18,950 nt of DNA from Planctomycetota bacterium. GTDB lineage: Bacteria > Planctomycetota > Phycisphaerae > Sedimentisphaerales > Anaerohalosphaeraceae. Under the pieces are notes generated by a model, which made no database searches, had not been told where the DNA came from, and worked only from the letters and a program-made list of their open reading frames with translations. The stretch spans positions 1 to 18,950 of the forward strand of contig JAGHBX010000280.1 of the NCBI GenBank assembly GCA_021160785.1, in the 5' to 3' direction. Positions 7,141 through 15,158 of the stretch are shown piece after piece. The first letter of the stretch is position 1; each line of letters opens with the position of its first letter. The position numbers and the translations under genes were made by a program.

Positions 7141-10100
7141 ATGAAGTCTTCTTTACTTTCAGCAGTCATTGTTTTTCTGTCTTTGTCGATAGCGTGTTCA
7201 GTCGCCTGGGCCGCAGATTTCCAGGGATTGGGGCATCTGGCGGCGGAGTCTTACAGCGAAGCGGAAGCGGTCTCGGCGGATGGTTTGGTTGTCGTGGGCA
7301 CAGGCGGCGCGGCATCGGGCGCCCAGGCGTTTCGCTGGACGCTCTCAGAGGGCATTGTGGGCATCCCCATCCCGGAGGGACTCATCGAGAGCTGGGGTGT
7401 GGATGTTTCGGCCGATGGCAATTTCGTGCTGTGCTATGGCAGGAGAAGCGATTCGCCACCCTACGGGTATGAGGGATTCTTATGGCACATCTCCGGAGCA
7501 ATCGAGCGGATTGCGATGCCGGATGCAAACATCATCCCGCATGGTATGTCTGCCGACGCCTTAGTTGTGGTGGGTACTTCGTGGGGAACCGGCATCGCAG
7601 AGGAGGCATTTCGGTGGACCTCGGATGGGGGCTTTACTCGCCTGGACGGTTTACACGGCGAAGGGGTCCGCAGCGCTGCCGAAGCCGTCTCGGCTGACGG
7701 GCTGGCTATCGTCGGGCACAGAATATATGATGGGGCTCCCTGGCGAGACTGCTTTCATTGGACCCAAAGTGATGTGCATGGTTTTGACGCACATACGGCA
7801 AATGCCGTATCGAGCGATGGGTCGGTAGTGGTGGGAGGTCTGGACAATCACGATACGGCATTGTTTGAGGCATATCGCTGGACAGAAGGAGGCGGCGTTG
7901 CACTGCTGGGTACATGTCTGCCGGATTATCATTCCCGAGCCCTGGCAGTATCGGCCGATGGCCTGGTGGCAGTCGGCTATGTCCAGAACGACGCCGGATT
8001 TGACGAGCAGAAGGCGTTTATTTGGGATGAGAACCATGGCATGAGGCTGTTGCAGAATGTCCTAGAAGATGATTTTGGGCTTGATCTGTCAGATTGGCAA
8101 TTAGCCGAACCTTGGGCTTCGTGGAAAGCGACAGGCATATCGGCGGATGGCTCAACGATTGCAGGCACGGCGTTGAACTCCCAGGGCCTGCGCGAGGCCT
8201 GGCGGGCTGCGCTGGGCGAGCCGCCGGAGTTGGTGTTGTATGTTGACGACGACGCCGCAGGGGGGCAGACAGGCGCCTCCTGGCAGGAGGCGTACCGCTG
8301 CCTGCAAGATGCCTTGGCCGATGCAAACGCATTGCCGGAGACGATCGAGATTCGTGTGGCCCAGGGCTTTTACAAACCCGACCAGGGAGTAGGTATGACA
8401 TCGGGTGATTTGGAGGCAACCTTCCGCCTGATCAATCATGTGACGGTCAAAGGCGGGTACGCCGGTCTGGGAGAAGCCAACCCGGACGCGCATGACGCCA
8501 ATGCTTTTGAGACGGTCCTGAGCGGAGACCTGTCGGGTAACGACGTTGTCGTGAGCAATGCGGCGGATTTGCTGGATGAGCCGAGCCGGGCGGAGAACAG
8601 CTACCATGTTGTCACGGGGCATGAGACGAATGAGACCGCCGTGCTGGACGGCATTACGATAATGGGCGGCAATGCAAATCGAGACTATTGGGTCGCCTAT
8701 TATGGAGGTGGTATAACAGCCGATTCGGCGGGGTTCCAGCTTCTCAACTGCAAGATTAAGGGCAACGTTGCAGCCCAGGGCGGGGGATTGCATATTGGTT
8801 CCGGCGGCGCCGGGATTCTCGGTTGCACGTTTAGCGGTAATGCCGCGATACATGCAGGAGGCATGCTCAACGGCGGGTCGCAAACCACTGTGACCGACTG
8901 CGCGTTTGTCGATAATTACGCCGATACGTCGGGCGGTGCGACGATATGTACTGACGCTGTATTCACCAGGTGCAGCTTCATCCGAAACCGGGCAAACGCT
9001 TCCAACGGCGGAGCGGTAAGCAACGACTGCAGCGCTCCCAAGTTCGATGAGTGCACGTTTATCGAAAACACGGCGCCGTATGCCGGTGGTGCGCTGTATA
9101 ATTATGAAGGGTACCTGGAAATAACACACTGCATGTTCATCGGGAACTCCTCGGATCGCGGAGGAGCGATATATCAGGGTGACACCGACACCATATTGAC
9201 AGGCTGTGAGTTTACAGGCAACGAGGCAGCCACCGGCGGTGGAATTGCAAACGACGGATACAGTAACCCGACGCTGACGGATTGCTCTTTTGTGGACAAT
9301 CGGGCCGAATACGGTGGCGGATTCCACAACACGACCGGCAGCGCGCCAACCATGGTCAACTGCTCTTTTGCAGGCAATAGTGCAACCGACAGCGGCGGTG
9401 CAATCGGCAGCTACAACAACTATGGCTTCAGCATGGTGCTGACCGACTGTCTCTTCAGCGACAACTCCGCACCCAAGGGCGGCGCGATCTACAACGATCA
9501 GGGTGATCCAACACTAACCGGGTGCATGTTCAACAAGAACTCCGCCGGGTACGAAGGGGGCGGCTTTTATAATCTCACCGGCAGCCCCGTGCTGACCGGC
9601 TGCGTTTTTGCCGACAATCGGTCGGAGGGAGACGGCGGCGGGATGCAGAATGACGACGGCAGCCCGACACTGACAGGGTGCATGTTCACAGGCAACTTCG
9701 CAGAAGATGAAGGCGGCGGGATGTGCAACGAAGATGACAAAGTCCCGCCGCTGAATCCGACACTCCTCAACTGCATCTTTGCAGGTAACACCGCCGCCGG
9801 CGATGGCGGTGGAATGTGCAATGACAGGAGCAGCCCGGAGATAGTCAACTGCACCTTCAGCGCAAATTCTGCGGATCGGGGCAGCGGAATATACAACGAA
9901 AACGATAGCGCTGCAGTCTTGAAGAATTGTATTCTCTGGTCTGACGGCCTGGATGAAATATACGACAATGATACTGCAGCGACAGCGACATACAGCAATA
10001 TCCAGGGCGGCTGGCCGGGCCAGGGCAATATCGAGACCGATCCCAGCTTTGCCGCGTCGGGCCATTGGGACTCCAACGGAACACCTGCTGACACAAATGA

Positions 10101-11565
10101 TGACTTCTGGGTCAACGGCGACTATCATTTGAAGTCCCAGGCCGGCCGGTGGGAGCCGAGCGGTCAGCGATGGGCAGGAGATGACTCCACAAGCCTTTGC
10201 ATTGATGCCGGCGACCCGCTCAATCCTGTGGGATCCGAACCCTTCCCGAATGGCGGTGTAATCAACATGGGCGCATACGGAGGGACAGCCCGATCAAGCA
10301 AGTCATTTATTGGCGAGGCGGGCTGCGAGGCGACGGAAAGCGGCTTCATTGGGGACATCGACGGAGTCCCAGGTGTCAATTTTGGCGATTTTGCACTGCT
10401 GGCAAGCTACTGGCTGGATACGGGTGTGGGACTCATCGCCGATATTACAGACAGCAACGACGTAGGCTATGACGATTTGCAGGCACTGGCCGGTAACTGG
10501 CTCTGCGGCTGCGACCAGGTCCAGTCTTTCTCGGCATACCCATATTCTGTCTATTTTGGCTGCAACCCGGTGATCGCAGACGCCACGGTCAACAGCTTTG
10601 ACCAGGAAACGGCGAGCTACTTCCGGGAATACATTGACGAACTGGAAGACACCGGCACAATAGAGATGCAAGAGCCCTTAGACCTGCAGGATTGCACTGA
10701 GCCCGACAATTGTGCCTACATCTATCTGACGGCACAGGAAAGCAGGAAGATCCTGGCCGCAAAGACAGCGCACTCGATATGGCTGGACAAGAACGATATG
10801 CTGCCCTGGAAGATTACCGAATATACCGAAGATGAGCTTGCAGGATTGTTTGACCCCGACCTGCTTTTCTCCGGCAGCAGCTCAAATCGTTACTATCTGT
10901 CTGTTGTGGACCATTCGCCATCAGAGGTGTTTGGCTACATCATCGATAACAACCTGCTCAGGGAAGACGTGTTGAGCACTTTTCATGCAGTTCTTGATGA
11001 TCTGCGTGCGGATTTTCGACATGCTAATACCAGCGACGCCAATCGCAATACCGCCTGTACACTCGCGGAGGTATTGACGACTTATGTCGCTAATAACATG
11101 AGGGTGAGCAGGGTAGGGTGCCACAGCATGACGCGAATAACCATCGCCCTGTTGAGAAGCGTCAATATTCCGGGTGAGCAGACAAATATCGGCGCGTGGT
11201 TTGAGAACGGTCATTCCTCGGCCGTCTGGCCAACTCTTGAGACCGTGCTGCCGCACGGCGACAACATCTACAACGGGCTTCTCCGGGCGACTCCGGTAGA
11301 GGAATTCCTGCCCACTTTCGCTTTTTACGACGTCGACCCGAGTACCCAGCCGTGCGGGGCAAATTTTGTGTGTCTTTCACACAGGCACATGTCACTGAAC
11401 GCCGTCAAGTATCCTTCCGTCTGGACCTTATCCCGCTGCTGCGATCCAACTCGCTACGGGTACACAGACTGCCGGGATTACATCTACGATGCGCACAGTG
11501 CCTACTTGACGACAGAGGAGATGGACGCTGCAGTGGTGGCAATCGAGGCACTGTGTACGCCGTAG
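7141..11565 (+). CDS. Secreted mosaic protein: HAF repeats, Pmp-type beta-helix, dockerin-like pair, transglutaminase-like C-terminal domain
   Basis: A 1474-residue exported protein. The start chosen is ATG 7141, with AAGGAAGG just upstream and a clear signal peptide (LLSAVIVFLSLSIA, likely cut after AWA at residue 24). The open frame extends upstream to 6937, but that part is not signal-like. Domains in order: about 25-355, seven HAF-type repeats (core AVSADGLVVVG ... EAFRWT). About 364-970, a parallel beta-helix opened by LYVDDDAAGG and GASWQEAYRCLQDAL, with about 15 Pmp-like repeats (core TGCMFTGNFA ... GGGMCN). About 970-1056, the cap ending GVINMGAYGGTARSS. About 1069-1124, a dockerin-like pair (IGDIDGVPGVNFGDFALLA, then ADITDSNDVGYDDLQALAGN). 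About 1125-1474, a Cys-rich domain with a transglutaminase/papain-like triad: Cys1327 in VGCHSMTRITIALLRSVNIP, His1358 in NGHSSAVWP, Asp1374 in HGDNIY. The fold calls are from motifs. The substrate is unknown, and nothing in the neighbourhood defines one. Confidence 0.85.
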   Translation: MKSSLLSAVIVFLSLSIACSVAWAADFQGLGHLAAESYSEAEAVSADGLVVVGTGGAASGAQAFRWTLSEGIVGIPIPEGLIESWGVDVSADGNFVLCYGRRSDSPPYGYEGFLWHISGAIERIAMPDANIIPHGMSADALVVVGTSWGTGIAEEAFRWTSDGGFTRLDGLHGEGVRSAAEAVSADGLAIVGHRIYDGAPWRDCFHWTQSDVHGFDAHTANAVSSDGSVVVGGLDNHDTALFEAYRWTEGGGVALLGTCLPDYHSRALAVSADGLVAVGYVQNDAGFDEQKAFIWDENHGMRLLQNVLEDDFGLDLSDWQLAEPWASWKATGISADGSTIAGTALNSQGLREAWRAALGEPPELVLYVDDDAAGGQTGASWQEAYRCLQDALADANALPETIEIRVAQGFYKPDQGVGMTSGDLEATFRLINHVTVKGGYAGLGEANPDAHDANAFETVLSGDLSGNDVVVSNAADLLDEPSRAENSYHVVTGHETNETAVLDGITIMGGNANRDYWVAYYGGGITADSAGFQLLNCKIKGNVAAQGGGLHIGSGGAGILGCTFSGNAAIHAGGMLNGGSQTTVTDCAFVDNYADTSGGATICTDAVFTRCSFIRNRANASNGGAVSNDCSAPKFDECTFIENTAPYAGGALYNYEGYLEITHCMFIGNSSDRGGAIYQGDTDTILTGCEFTGNEAATGGGIANDGYSNPTLTDCSFVDNRAEYGGGFHNTTGSAPTMVNCSFAGNSATDSGGAIGSYNNYGFSMVLTDCLFSDNSAPKGGAIYNDQGDPTLTGCMFNKNSAGYEGGGFYNLTGSPVLTGCVFADNRSEGDGGGMQNDDGSPTLTGCMFTGNFAEDEGGGMCNEDDKVPPLNPTLLNCIFAGNTAAGDGGGMCNDRSSPEIVNCTFSANSADRGSGIYNENDSAAVLKNCILWSDGLDEIYDNDTAATATYSNIQGGWPGQGNIETDPSFAASGHWDSNGTPADTNDDFWVNGDYHLKSQAGRWEPSGQRWAGDDSTSLCIDAGDPLNPVGSEPFPNGGVINMGAYGGTARSSKSFIGEAGCEATESGFIGDIDGVPGVNFGDFALLASYWLDTGVGLIADITDSNDVGYDDLQALAGNWLCGCDQVQSFSAYPYSVYFGCNPVIADATVNSFDQETASYFREYIDELEDTGTIEMQEPLDLQDCTEPDNCAYIYLTAQESRKILAAKTAHSIWLDKNDMLPWKITEYTEDELAGLFDPDLLFSGSSSNRYYLSVVDHSPSEVFGYIIDNNLLREDVLSTFHAVLDDLRADFRHANTSDANRNTACTLAEVLTTYVANNMRVSRVGCHSMTRITIALLRSVNIPGEQTNIGAWFENGHSSAVWPTLETVLPHGDNIYNGLLRATPVEEFLPTFAFYDVDPSTQPCGANFVCLSHRHMSLNAVKYPSVWTLSRCCDPTRYGYTDCRDYIYDAHSAYLTTEEMDAAVVAIEALCTP
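7216..8205 (+). repeat. Seven HAF-type protein repeats
   Basis: Seven degenerate units of about 40-55 residues share a core of the form A-x-A-V-S-A-D-G-L-V-V-V-G followed by A-F-R-W-T. Examples are AEAVSADGLVVVG, GVDVSADGNFVLCYG, AEAVSADGLAIVG, ANAVSSDGSVVVG, ALAVSADGLVAVG and ATGISADGSTIAG. Such repeats are known from secreted bacterial proteins and may form a beta-propeller-like fold. The repetition is at protein level and the DNA copies are diverged. Confidence 0.8.
8734..9939 (+). repeat. About 15 Pmp/beta-helix repeats of 23-31 residues
   Basis: Tandem protein repeats of the form P-T-L-T-x-C-x-F-x-x-N-x-A-x-x-x-G-G-G-x-x-N. Examples are LTGCMFTGNFAEDEGGGMCN, TDCSFVDNRAEYGGGFHN and VNCSFAGNSATDSGGAI. 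Each unit carries one Cys in the C-x-F motif and a GG[AG] turn, as in chlamydial polymorphic membrane proteins and related right-handed beta-helices. Copies are not identical at DNA level, so this is old duplication with divergence. Confidence 0.85.
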
Positions 11566-11622
11566 TGAAATGCCCAGGCAGCCCTGTCCCGGAACTGAAA
11601 TTGCACCCGGATTAAAATTAAT

Positions 11623-11651
11623 TTGACAACCAGCCGATATAACTGTATTAT
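11623..11651 (+). promoter_or_regulatory. Strong sigma70-type promoter of the ilv operon
   Basis: TTGACA at 11623-11628 (perfect -35) and TATTAT at 11646-11651 (five of six for -10) are separated by the ideal 17 bp, with an AT-rich stretch just upstream (attaaaattaa). Transcription should begin near 11658, giving a leader of about 195 nt before ilvB. This is the best match to a housekeeping promoter in the window. Confidence 0.75.
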
Positions 11652-11657
11652 ATGAAT

Positions 11658-11853
11658 TGTACGCTTACACCTAAATGCGTGTAAGTATATGCCTGAAACA
11701 CACTTAGATGTGATTACGGTGTCATGGCATGGGCGTAATTACGCCGTTTGTGTCGTCGATGTCGCCTGGTGCGGCTCGATCGGCCCTGCGGTTAAAGCCC
11801 GGCGTCGCCATGGTCAACCGGAATAACGATAATCGTTTGTCAGGAGACAGAAA
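11658..11853 (+). promoter_or_regulatory. Structured 5' leader of the ilv operon, possible attenuator or operator region
   Basis: The leader holds several symmetrical elements. A 7-bp inverted repeat CTTACAC/GTGTAAG with an 8-nt loop lies at 11664-11685, close to the expected transcription start. A perfect 14-bp palindrome ggcgtaattacgcc is at 11732-11745. A second, aacgat-a-atcgtt, is at 11825-11837, just before the ilvB ribosome site. There are two short reading frames: 11675 (ten codons, including Val, Ile and Leu) and 11729-11857 (42 codons, ending in TGA that overlaps the ilvB ATG). Neither is rich enough in branched-chain codons for classical attenuation, no T-box motif was recognised, and no U-run terminator is visible. 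Length and symmetry suggest regulation, but the mechanism is not shown. Confidence 0.45.
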
Positions 11854-13581
11854 ATGAGTACTCAACCCAACGGCGGTCGACCGCGCGGTCCCCAAACCGC
11901 CCACAAGTCCGGTTCGCAAATCATCGTCGATACCCTCGTCGAGCAGGGAGTCGAAGTGATATTCGGCTACCTGGGTGGCGTCGTATTGCCTTTATTTGAC
12001 AAGCTTTACGACGCGCCGATCCGATTTATCATCCCGCGGCACGAGCAGGGTGGCTGCCACATGGCCGACGGCTACGCCCGGGCAACGGGCAAGGTCGGCG
12101 TGGTCATCGCAACGTCCGGGCCCGGCGCGACCAATCTCACGACGGGGCTGGCAACGGCGATGATGGACTCGACGCCTCTGGTTGCGCTGACGGGTCAGGT
12201 TCGCACCGACCTTATCGGCAACGACGCCTTTCAGGAAGCCGACACCACCGGCATCACACGCCCCGTTACCAAGCACAACGTGATCGTCAAGGATCCGAGC
12301 AAGTTGGCCCGGACTATCCGTGAGGCGTTTTATATCGCTTCCAGCGGCAGGCCCGGCCCGGTCCTGATTGATATCCCGGTCGATATGCAGGTCGCTCAGA
12401 TATCGCCGACCGAGCCGGAGGTGATTAATCTGCCCGGATACAAGCTGCGTCAGCACGGGCATTCAAGGCAGATTACAATGGCCGCCAATGTGATAAACGA
12501 GTCGGAAAAGCCGTTGATTTATGCGGGGGGGGGCGTTATTATCTCCGGCGCCTCACAGGAGTTACGACAATTAGCCGCCAAGGCGAACCTGCCCGTTACC
12601 ACAACGTTGATGGGATTAGGCGCCTACGACCAGAACAGGGGCGAGTCGCTGGATATGTTGGGCATGCACGGGACCGCCTATGCAAACTATGCCATCCAGA
12701 ACTGCGACTTGCTCATTTCCATCGGGGCGCGGTTCGAGGACAGGGTAACCGGCAAGCTCAATACTTTTGCACCGAGAGCGAAGATTGTGCACATCGACAT
12801 CGATCCCGCCAGCATATCCAAGAATGTTCACGTGGATATTCCGGTCGTGGGCGATGCGGGGCTCATCCTGACCGAACTTTCCAAAGTCGTCGAGCATCGC
12901 CCGCGGAAGGCCTGGTTCGAGGAGATCGCCGCGTGGAAGGAAAAACACCCCTTGCGCTACGATACCGAGGCCGACGTGGTCAAGCCGCAGTACGTGATTG
13001 AAGAGCTCTGCCGCCAGACAAAGGGCGACGCGACGATCGTAACGGGCGTGGGTCAGCATCAGATGTGGGCGGCTCAGTTCTACCGATACTCCAGGCCGAG
13101 GCAGTTTATCACGTCCGGTGGATTGGGTACGATGGGCTTTGGGCTGCCGGGGGCTATTGGCGCCCAGGTTGCCAAACCCGACTCGTTAGTCGTCGATATC
13201 GACGGGGACAGCAGCTTCAACATGACGCTGACGGAGCTTTCGACCGCTGTTCAGTATGAATTGCCAATCAAGGTCTGCCTGCTCAATAACGGCTGTATGG
13301 GCATGGTGAGACAGTGGCAGGAGCTTTTCTACGGCAAGCGATATTCTTACAGTTCGCTGAAAAACCCGGATTTTGCGAATCTGGCGAAGGCATTCGGCGC
13401 GGCAGGCTATACCGTTGACAAGAAAGAAGACGTCGCCGCCGGGATCGAGAAGATGTTGGCTGAGAAAAAGCCCTGCGTCGTCGACTTTAAGATTGACCGC
13501 ACGGAAAACGTCTGGCCCATGGTCGCAGCGGGCAACGGCCTGCACGAGATGGACGGGCTGGACGCTTTCGAGATGGTTTGA
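11854..13581 (+). CDS. ilvB: Acetolactate synthase (acetohydroxyacid synthase) large subunit
   Basis: The catalytic subunit, using thiamine diphosphate, condenses two pyruvates, or pyruvate and 2-oxobutyrate, in the first common step of valine, leucine and isoleucine synthesis. The 575-residue protein shows the family pattern: FGYLGGVVLPLFDKLYD, the catalytic Glu64 in RHEQGGCHMADGYARATG, and TSGPGATNLTTGLATAMMDS. A FAD/central domain follows (GMHGTAYANYAI, IGARFEDRVTGKL). The ThDP-binding motif runs from DGDSSFNMTLTEL (about 450) to NNGCMGMVRQWQELFYGKRY. The start is ATG 11854, with GGAG at 11843-11846 and seven bases of spacing. The ~20 residues before SQIIVDTLVEQG are a variable, Pro/Gly-rich extension. 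A run of nine G at 12525-12533 encodes AGGGV and leaves the frame intact. The regulatory subunit gene ilvN follows after 28 bp. Confidence 0.97.
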   Translation: MSTQPNGGRPRGPQTAHKSGSQIIVDTLVEQGVEVIFGYLGGVVLPLFDKLYDAPIRFIIPRHEQGGCHMADGYARATGKVGVVIATSGPGATNLTTGLATAMMDSTPLVALTGQVRTDLIGNDAFQEADTTGITRPVTKHNVIVKDPSKLARTIREAFYIASSGRPGPVLIDIPVDMQVAQISPTEPEVINLPGYKLRQHGHSRQITMAANVINESEKPLIYAGGGVIISGASQELRQLAAKANLPVTTTLMGLGAYDQNRGESLDMLGMHGTAYANYAIQNCDLLISIGARFEDRVTGKLNTFAPRAKIVHIDIDPASISKNVHVDIPVVGDAGLILTELSKVVEHRPRKAWFEEIAAWKEKHPLRYDTEADVVKPQYVIEELCRQTKGDATIVTGVGQHQMWAAQFYRYSRPRQFITSGGLGTMGFGLPGAIGAQVAKPDSLVVDIDGDSSFNMTLTELSTAVQYELPIKVCLLNNGCMGMVRQWQELFYGKRYSYSSLKNPDFANLAKAFGAAGYTVDKKEDVAAGIEKMLAEKKPCVVDFKIDRTENVWPMVAAGNGLHEMDGLDAFEMV

Positions 13582-13609
13582 CCCCTAATAACAGCAAGGA
13601 GATATTGCT

Positions 13610-14101
13610 ATGAAACACATAATAAGTGCATTAGTTCAGAATGAGCCCGGCGTTTTGGCGCATGTCGCAGGGATGTTTGCGGCAAGGGCGTTTAATATCG
13701 ATTCTCTTGCCGTGGGCAGGACGGATGATCCCACGATAAGCCGAATGACCATAGTTGTGGTGGGCGATGATCGGGTTCTTGAGCAGGTCCGCAAGCAGTT
13801 GGCAAAGATTATCACGATTGTGAAAGTGCAGGATTTCGTCGGTCAGGACGTTGTTGCGCGGGATTTGATGCTGCTCAGCGTCTTTACACCGCCGGATAAG
13901 AGACCCGAAATTCTCTCCCTGATCGAGATGTTTAATGCAAAAGTTGTGGACATCGGGCCGAAATTTGTTATGGTGGAGGTCAGCGGACCCGAAACTAAGA
14001 TAGAGGCGTTTATCGATGCATGCAGACCCTACGGCGTAAAAAACGTGGTCCGCACCGGTACGGTCGCAATGGCGAGATACGCCCGATTACGCAGTAACTA
14101 A
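13610..14101 (+). CDS. ilvN: Acetolactate synthase small (regulatory) subunit
   Basis: A 163-residue regulatory subunit that activates IlvB and mediates feedback inhibition by valine. An N-terminal ACT domain spans about residues 1-75, with the typical opening HIISALVQNEPGVLAHVAGM and FAARAFNIDSLAVG, then ISRMTIVV. A second, ACT-like C-terminal domain includes ARDLMLLSVFTP and EVSGPETKIEAFIDACRPYG. Length is normal for the IlvN/IlvH family. It has AAGGAG upstream of ATG 13610. It lies between ilvB and ilvC, 28 and 29 bp away respectively, in one operon. Whether it binds valine cannot be decided by eye, though the N-terminal effector-binding region looks conventional. Confidence 0.96.
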   Translation: MKHIISALVQNEPGVLAHVAGMFAARAFNIDSLAVGRTDDPTISRMTIVVVGDDRVLEQVRKQLAKIITIVKVQDFVGQDVVARDLMLLSVFTPPDKRPEILSLIEMFNAKVVDIGPKFVMVEVSGPETKIEAFIDACRPYGVKNVVRTGTVAMARYARLRSN

Positions 14102-14130
14102 ATGAGATAAAGTAAGGAGATAGTAGAAAC

Positions 14131-15132
14131 ATGGCAAATATCTATTATGCCGACGATGCCCCTATTGATGCGTTGAAAGACAAGACCGTTGCCGTCATCG
14201 GTTACGGCAGTCAGGGGCACGCCCACAGCCAGAACCTTCGTGACAGCGGTATTAATGTGGTGGTGGCGGAACTGGAAGGTACGGACAATTTCAATACGGC
14301 CAAAGAAAACGGTTTTGAGCCGACCGATATCGCCACAGCGATGGCTGGTGCAGCGTTGATCATTATTACGCTGCCGGACGAGGTCCAGGCGATAGTCTAC
14401 GAAAAGGAGATTGCCCCGAATCTCAAGGCGGGACAAACGATCGGTTTCTGTCACGGATTCAATATTCATTTTAAGTATATTGTGCCGCCAAAGGATATCA
14501 ACGTGGTGATGATCGCGCCGAAAGGTCCGGGCCATCTGGTTCGCAGCGAGTATCTAAAGGGCGGCGGCGTGCCCAACCTCATCGCCGTCGAGCAGGACGC
14601 CGGCGGCGACGCCAAGCAGATAGCTCTTGCCTGGTCCAACGGCATCGGCGGGGCCCGCGCGGGCATTATCGAGACGACCTTTAAGGAAGAGACCGAAACC
14701 GACCTCTTCGGTGAGCAGGTTGTGCTGTGCGGCGGCTTGACGGCGCTTGTCAAGGCGGGGTTCGAGACGCTCGTCGAGGCGGGATATCAGCCGGAGATAT
14801 GCTATTTCGAGTGTATGCACGAGGTCAAGCTGATCGTCGATTTGATGTATCAGGGGGGCCTTAGCTACATGCGATACAGCATTTCCAACACTGCTGAATA
14901 CGGCGATCTGACCCGTGGGTCGAGGATCATTACCGACGAGACAAAAGCCGAGATGAAGAATATCTTAGGCGAGATAACAAGCGGTGATTTTGCAAAAGAG
15001 TGGGTCGCCGAATACAAAGGCGGGATGAAGAACTTCAACGAATTGTATGACAAAGACCACGGCAGTCAGTTGGAGACTGTCGGCAGGAAACTTCGCAAGA
15101 TGATGAAGTGGGTGGACGCAAAGGAAGTGTAA
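14131..15132 (+). CDS. ilvC: Ketol-acid reductoisomerase, class I, with a probable NADH-type cofactor loop
   Basis: Converts acetolactate or acetohydroxybutyrate to the dihydroxy acid, the second step of branched-chain amino acid synthesis. The 333 residues fit class I. The Rossmann motif is GYGSQGHAHSQNLRDSG. Catalytic and metal-binding positions are present: FCHGFNIHF, IAPKGPGHLVR, Asp191 and Glu195 in TDLFGEQVVLCGG, Glu227 and Glu231 in YFECMHEVKLIVD, and the Ser in RYSISNTAEYGD. The loop after the second strand reads AELEGTDNFNTAK (residues 46-58). Typical NADPH enzymes have an Arg and two Ser here (GLREGSKSW-like); this protein has Leu48, Thr51, Asp52 and Asn53. Such acidic, Arg-less loops are associated with NADH use in this family. 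AAGGAG lies 11 bases before ATG 14131. It is third in the ilv operon. Confidence 0.96.
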   Translation: MANIYYADDAPIDALKDKTVAVIGYGSQGHAHSQNLRDSGINVVVAELEGTDNFNTAKENGFEPTDIATAMAGAALIIITLPDEVQAIVYEKEIAPNLKAGQTIGFCHGFNIHFKYIVPPKDINVVMIAPKGPGHLVRSEYLKGGGVPNLIAVEQDAGGDAKQIALAWSNGIGGARAGIIETTFKEETETDLFGEQVVLCGGLTALVKAGFETLVEAGYQPEICYFECMHEVKLIVDLMYQGGLSYMRYSISNTAEYGDLTRGSRIITDETKAEMKNILGEITSGDFAKEWVAEYKGGMKNFNELYDKDHGSQLETVGRKLRKMMKWVDAKEV

Positions 15133-15158
15133 GAGTGTTTTGTTGAAAGGGCCGTGCT

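Noticed and set aside
8152..9327. Long open frame of 391 codons on the minus strand
   Set aside because: It is antisense to the Pmp-type repeats. The repeated plus-strand codon pattern keeps the opposite frame open, its product shows no recognisable domain, and it has no ribosome site.
8734..9939. Regular repetition suggesting a CRISPR array or DNA satellite
   Set aside because: The units are protein repeats in an open frame, with diverged DNA copies and no constant repeat or unique spacers.
11652..11685. Ten-codon leader peptide starting at ATG 11652
   Set aside because: The ATG overlaps the -10 box and lies upstream of the expected transcription start, so it would not be in the mRNA.
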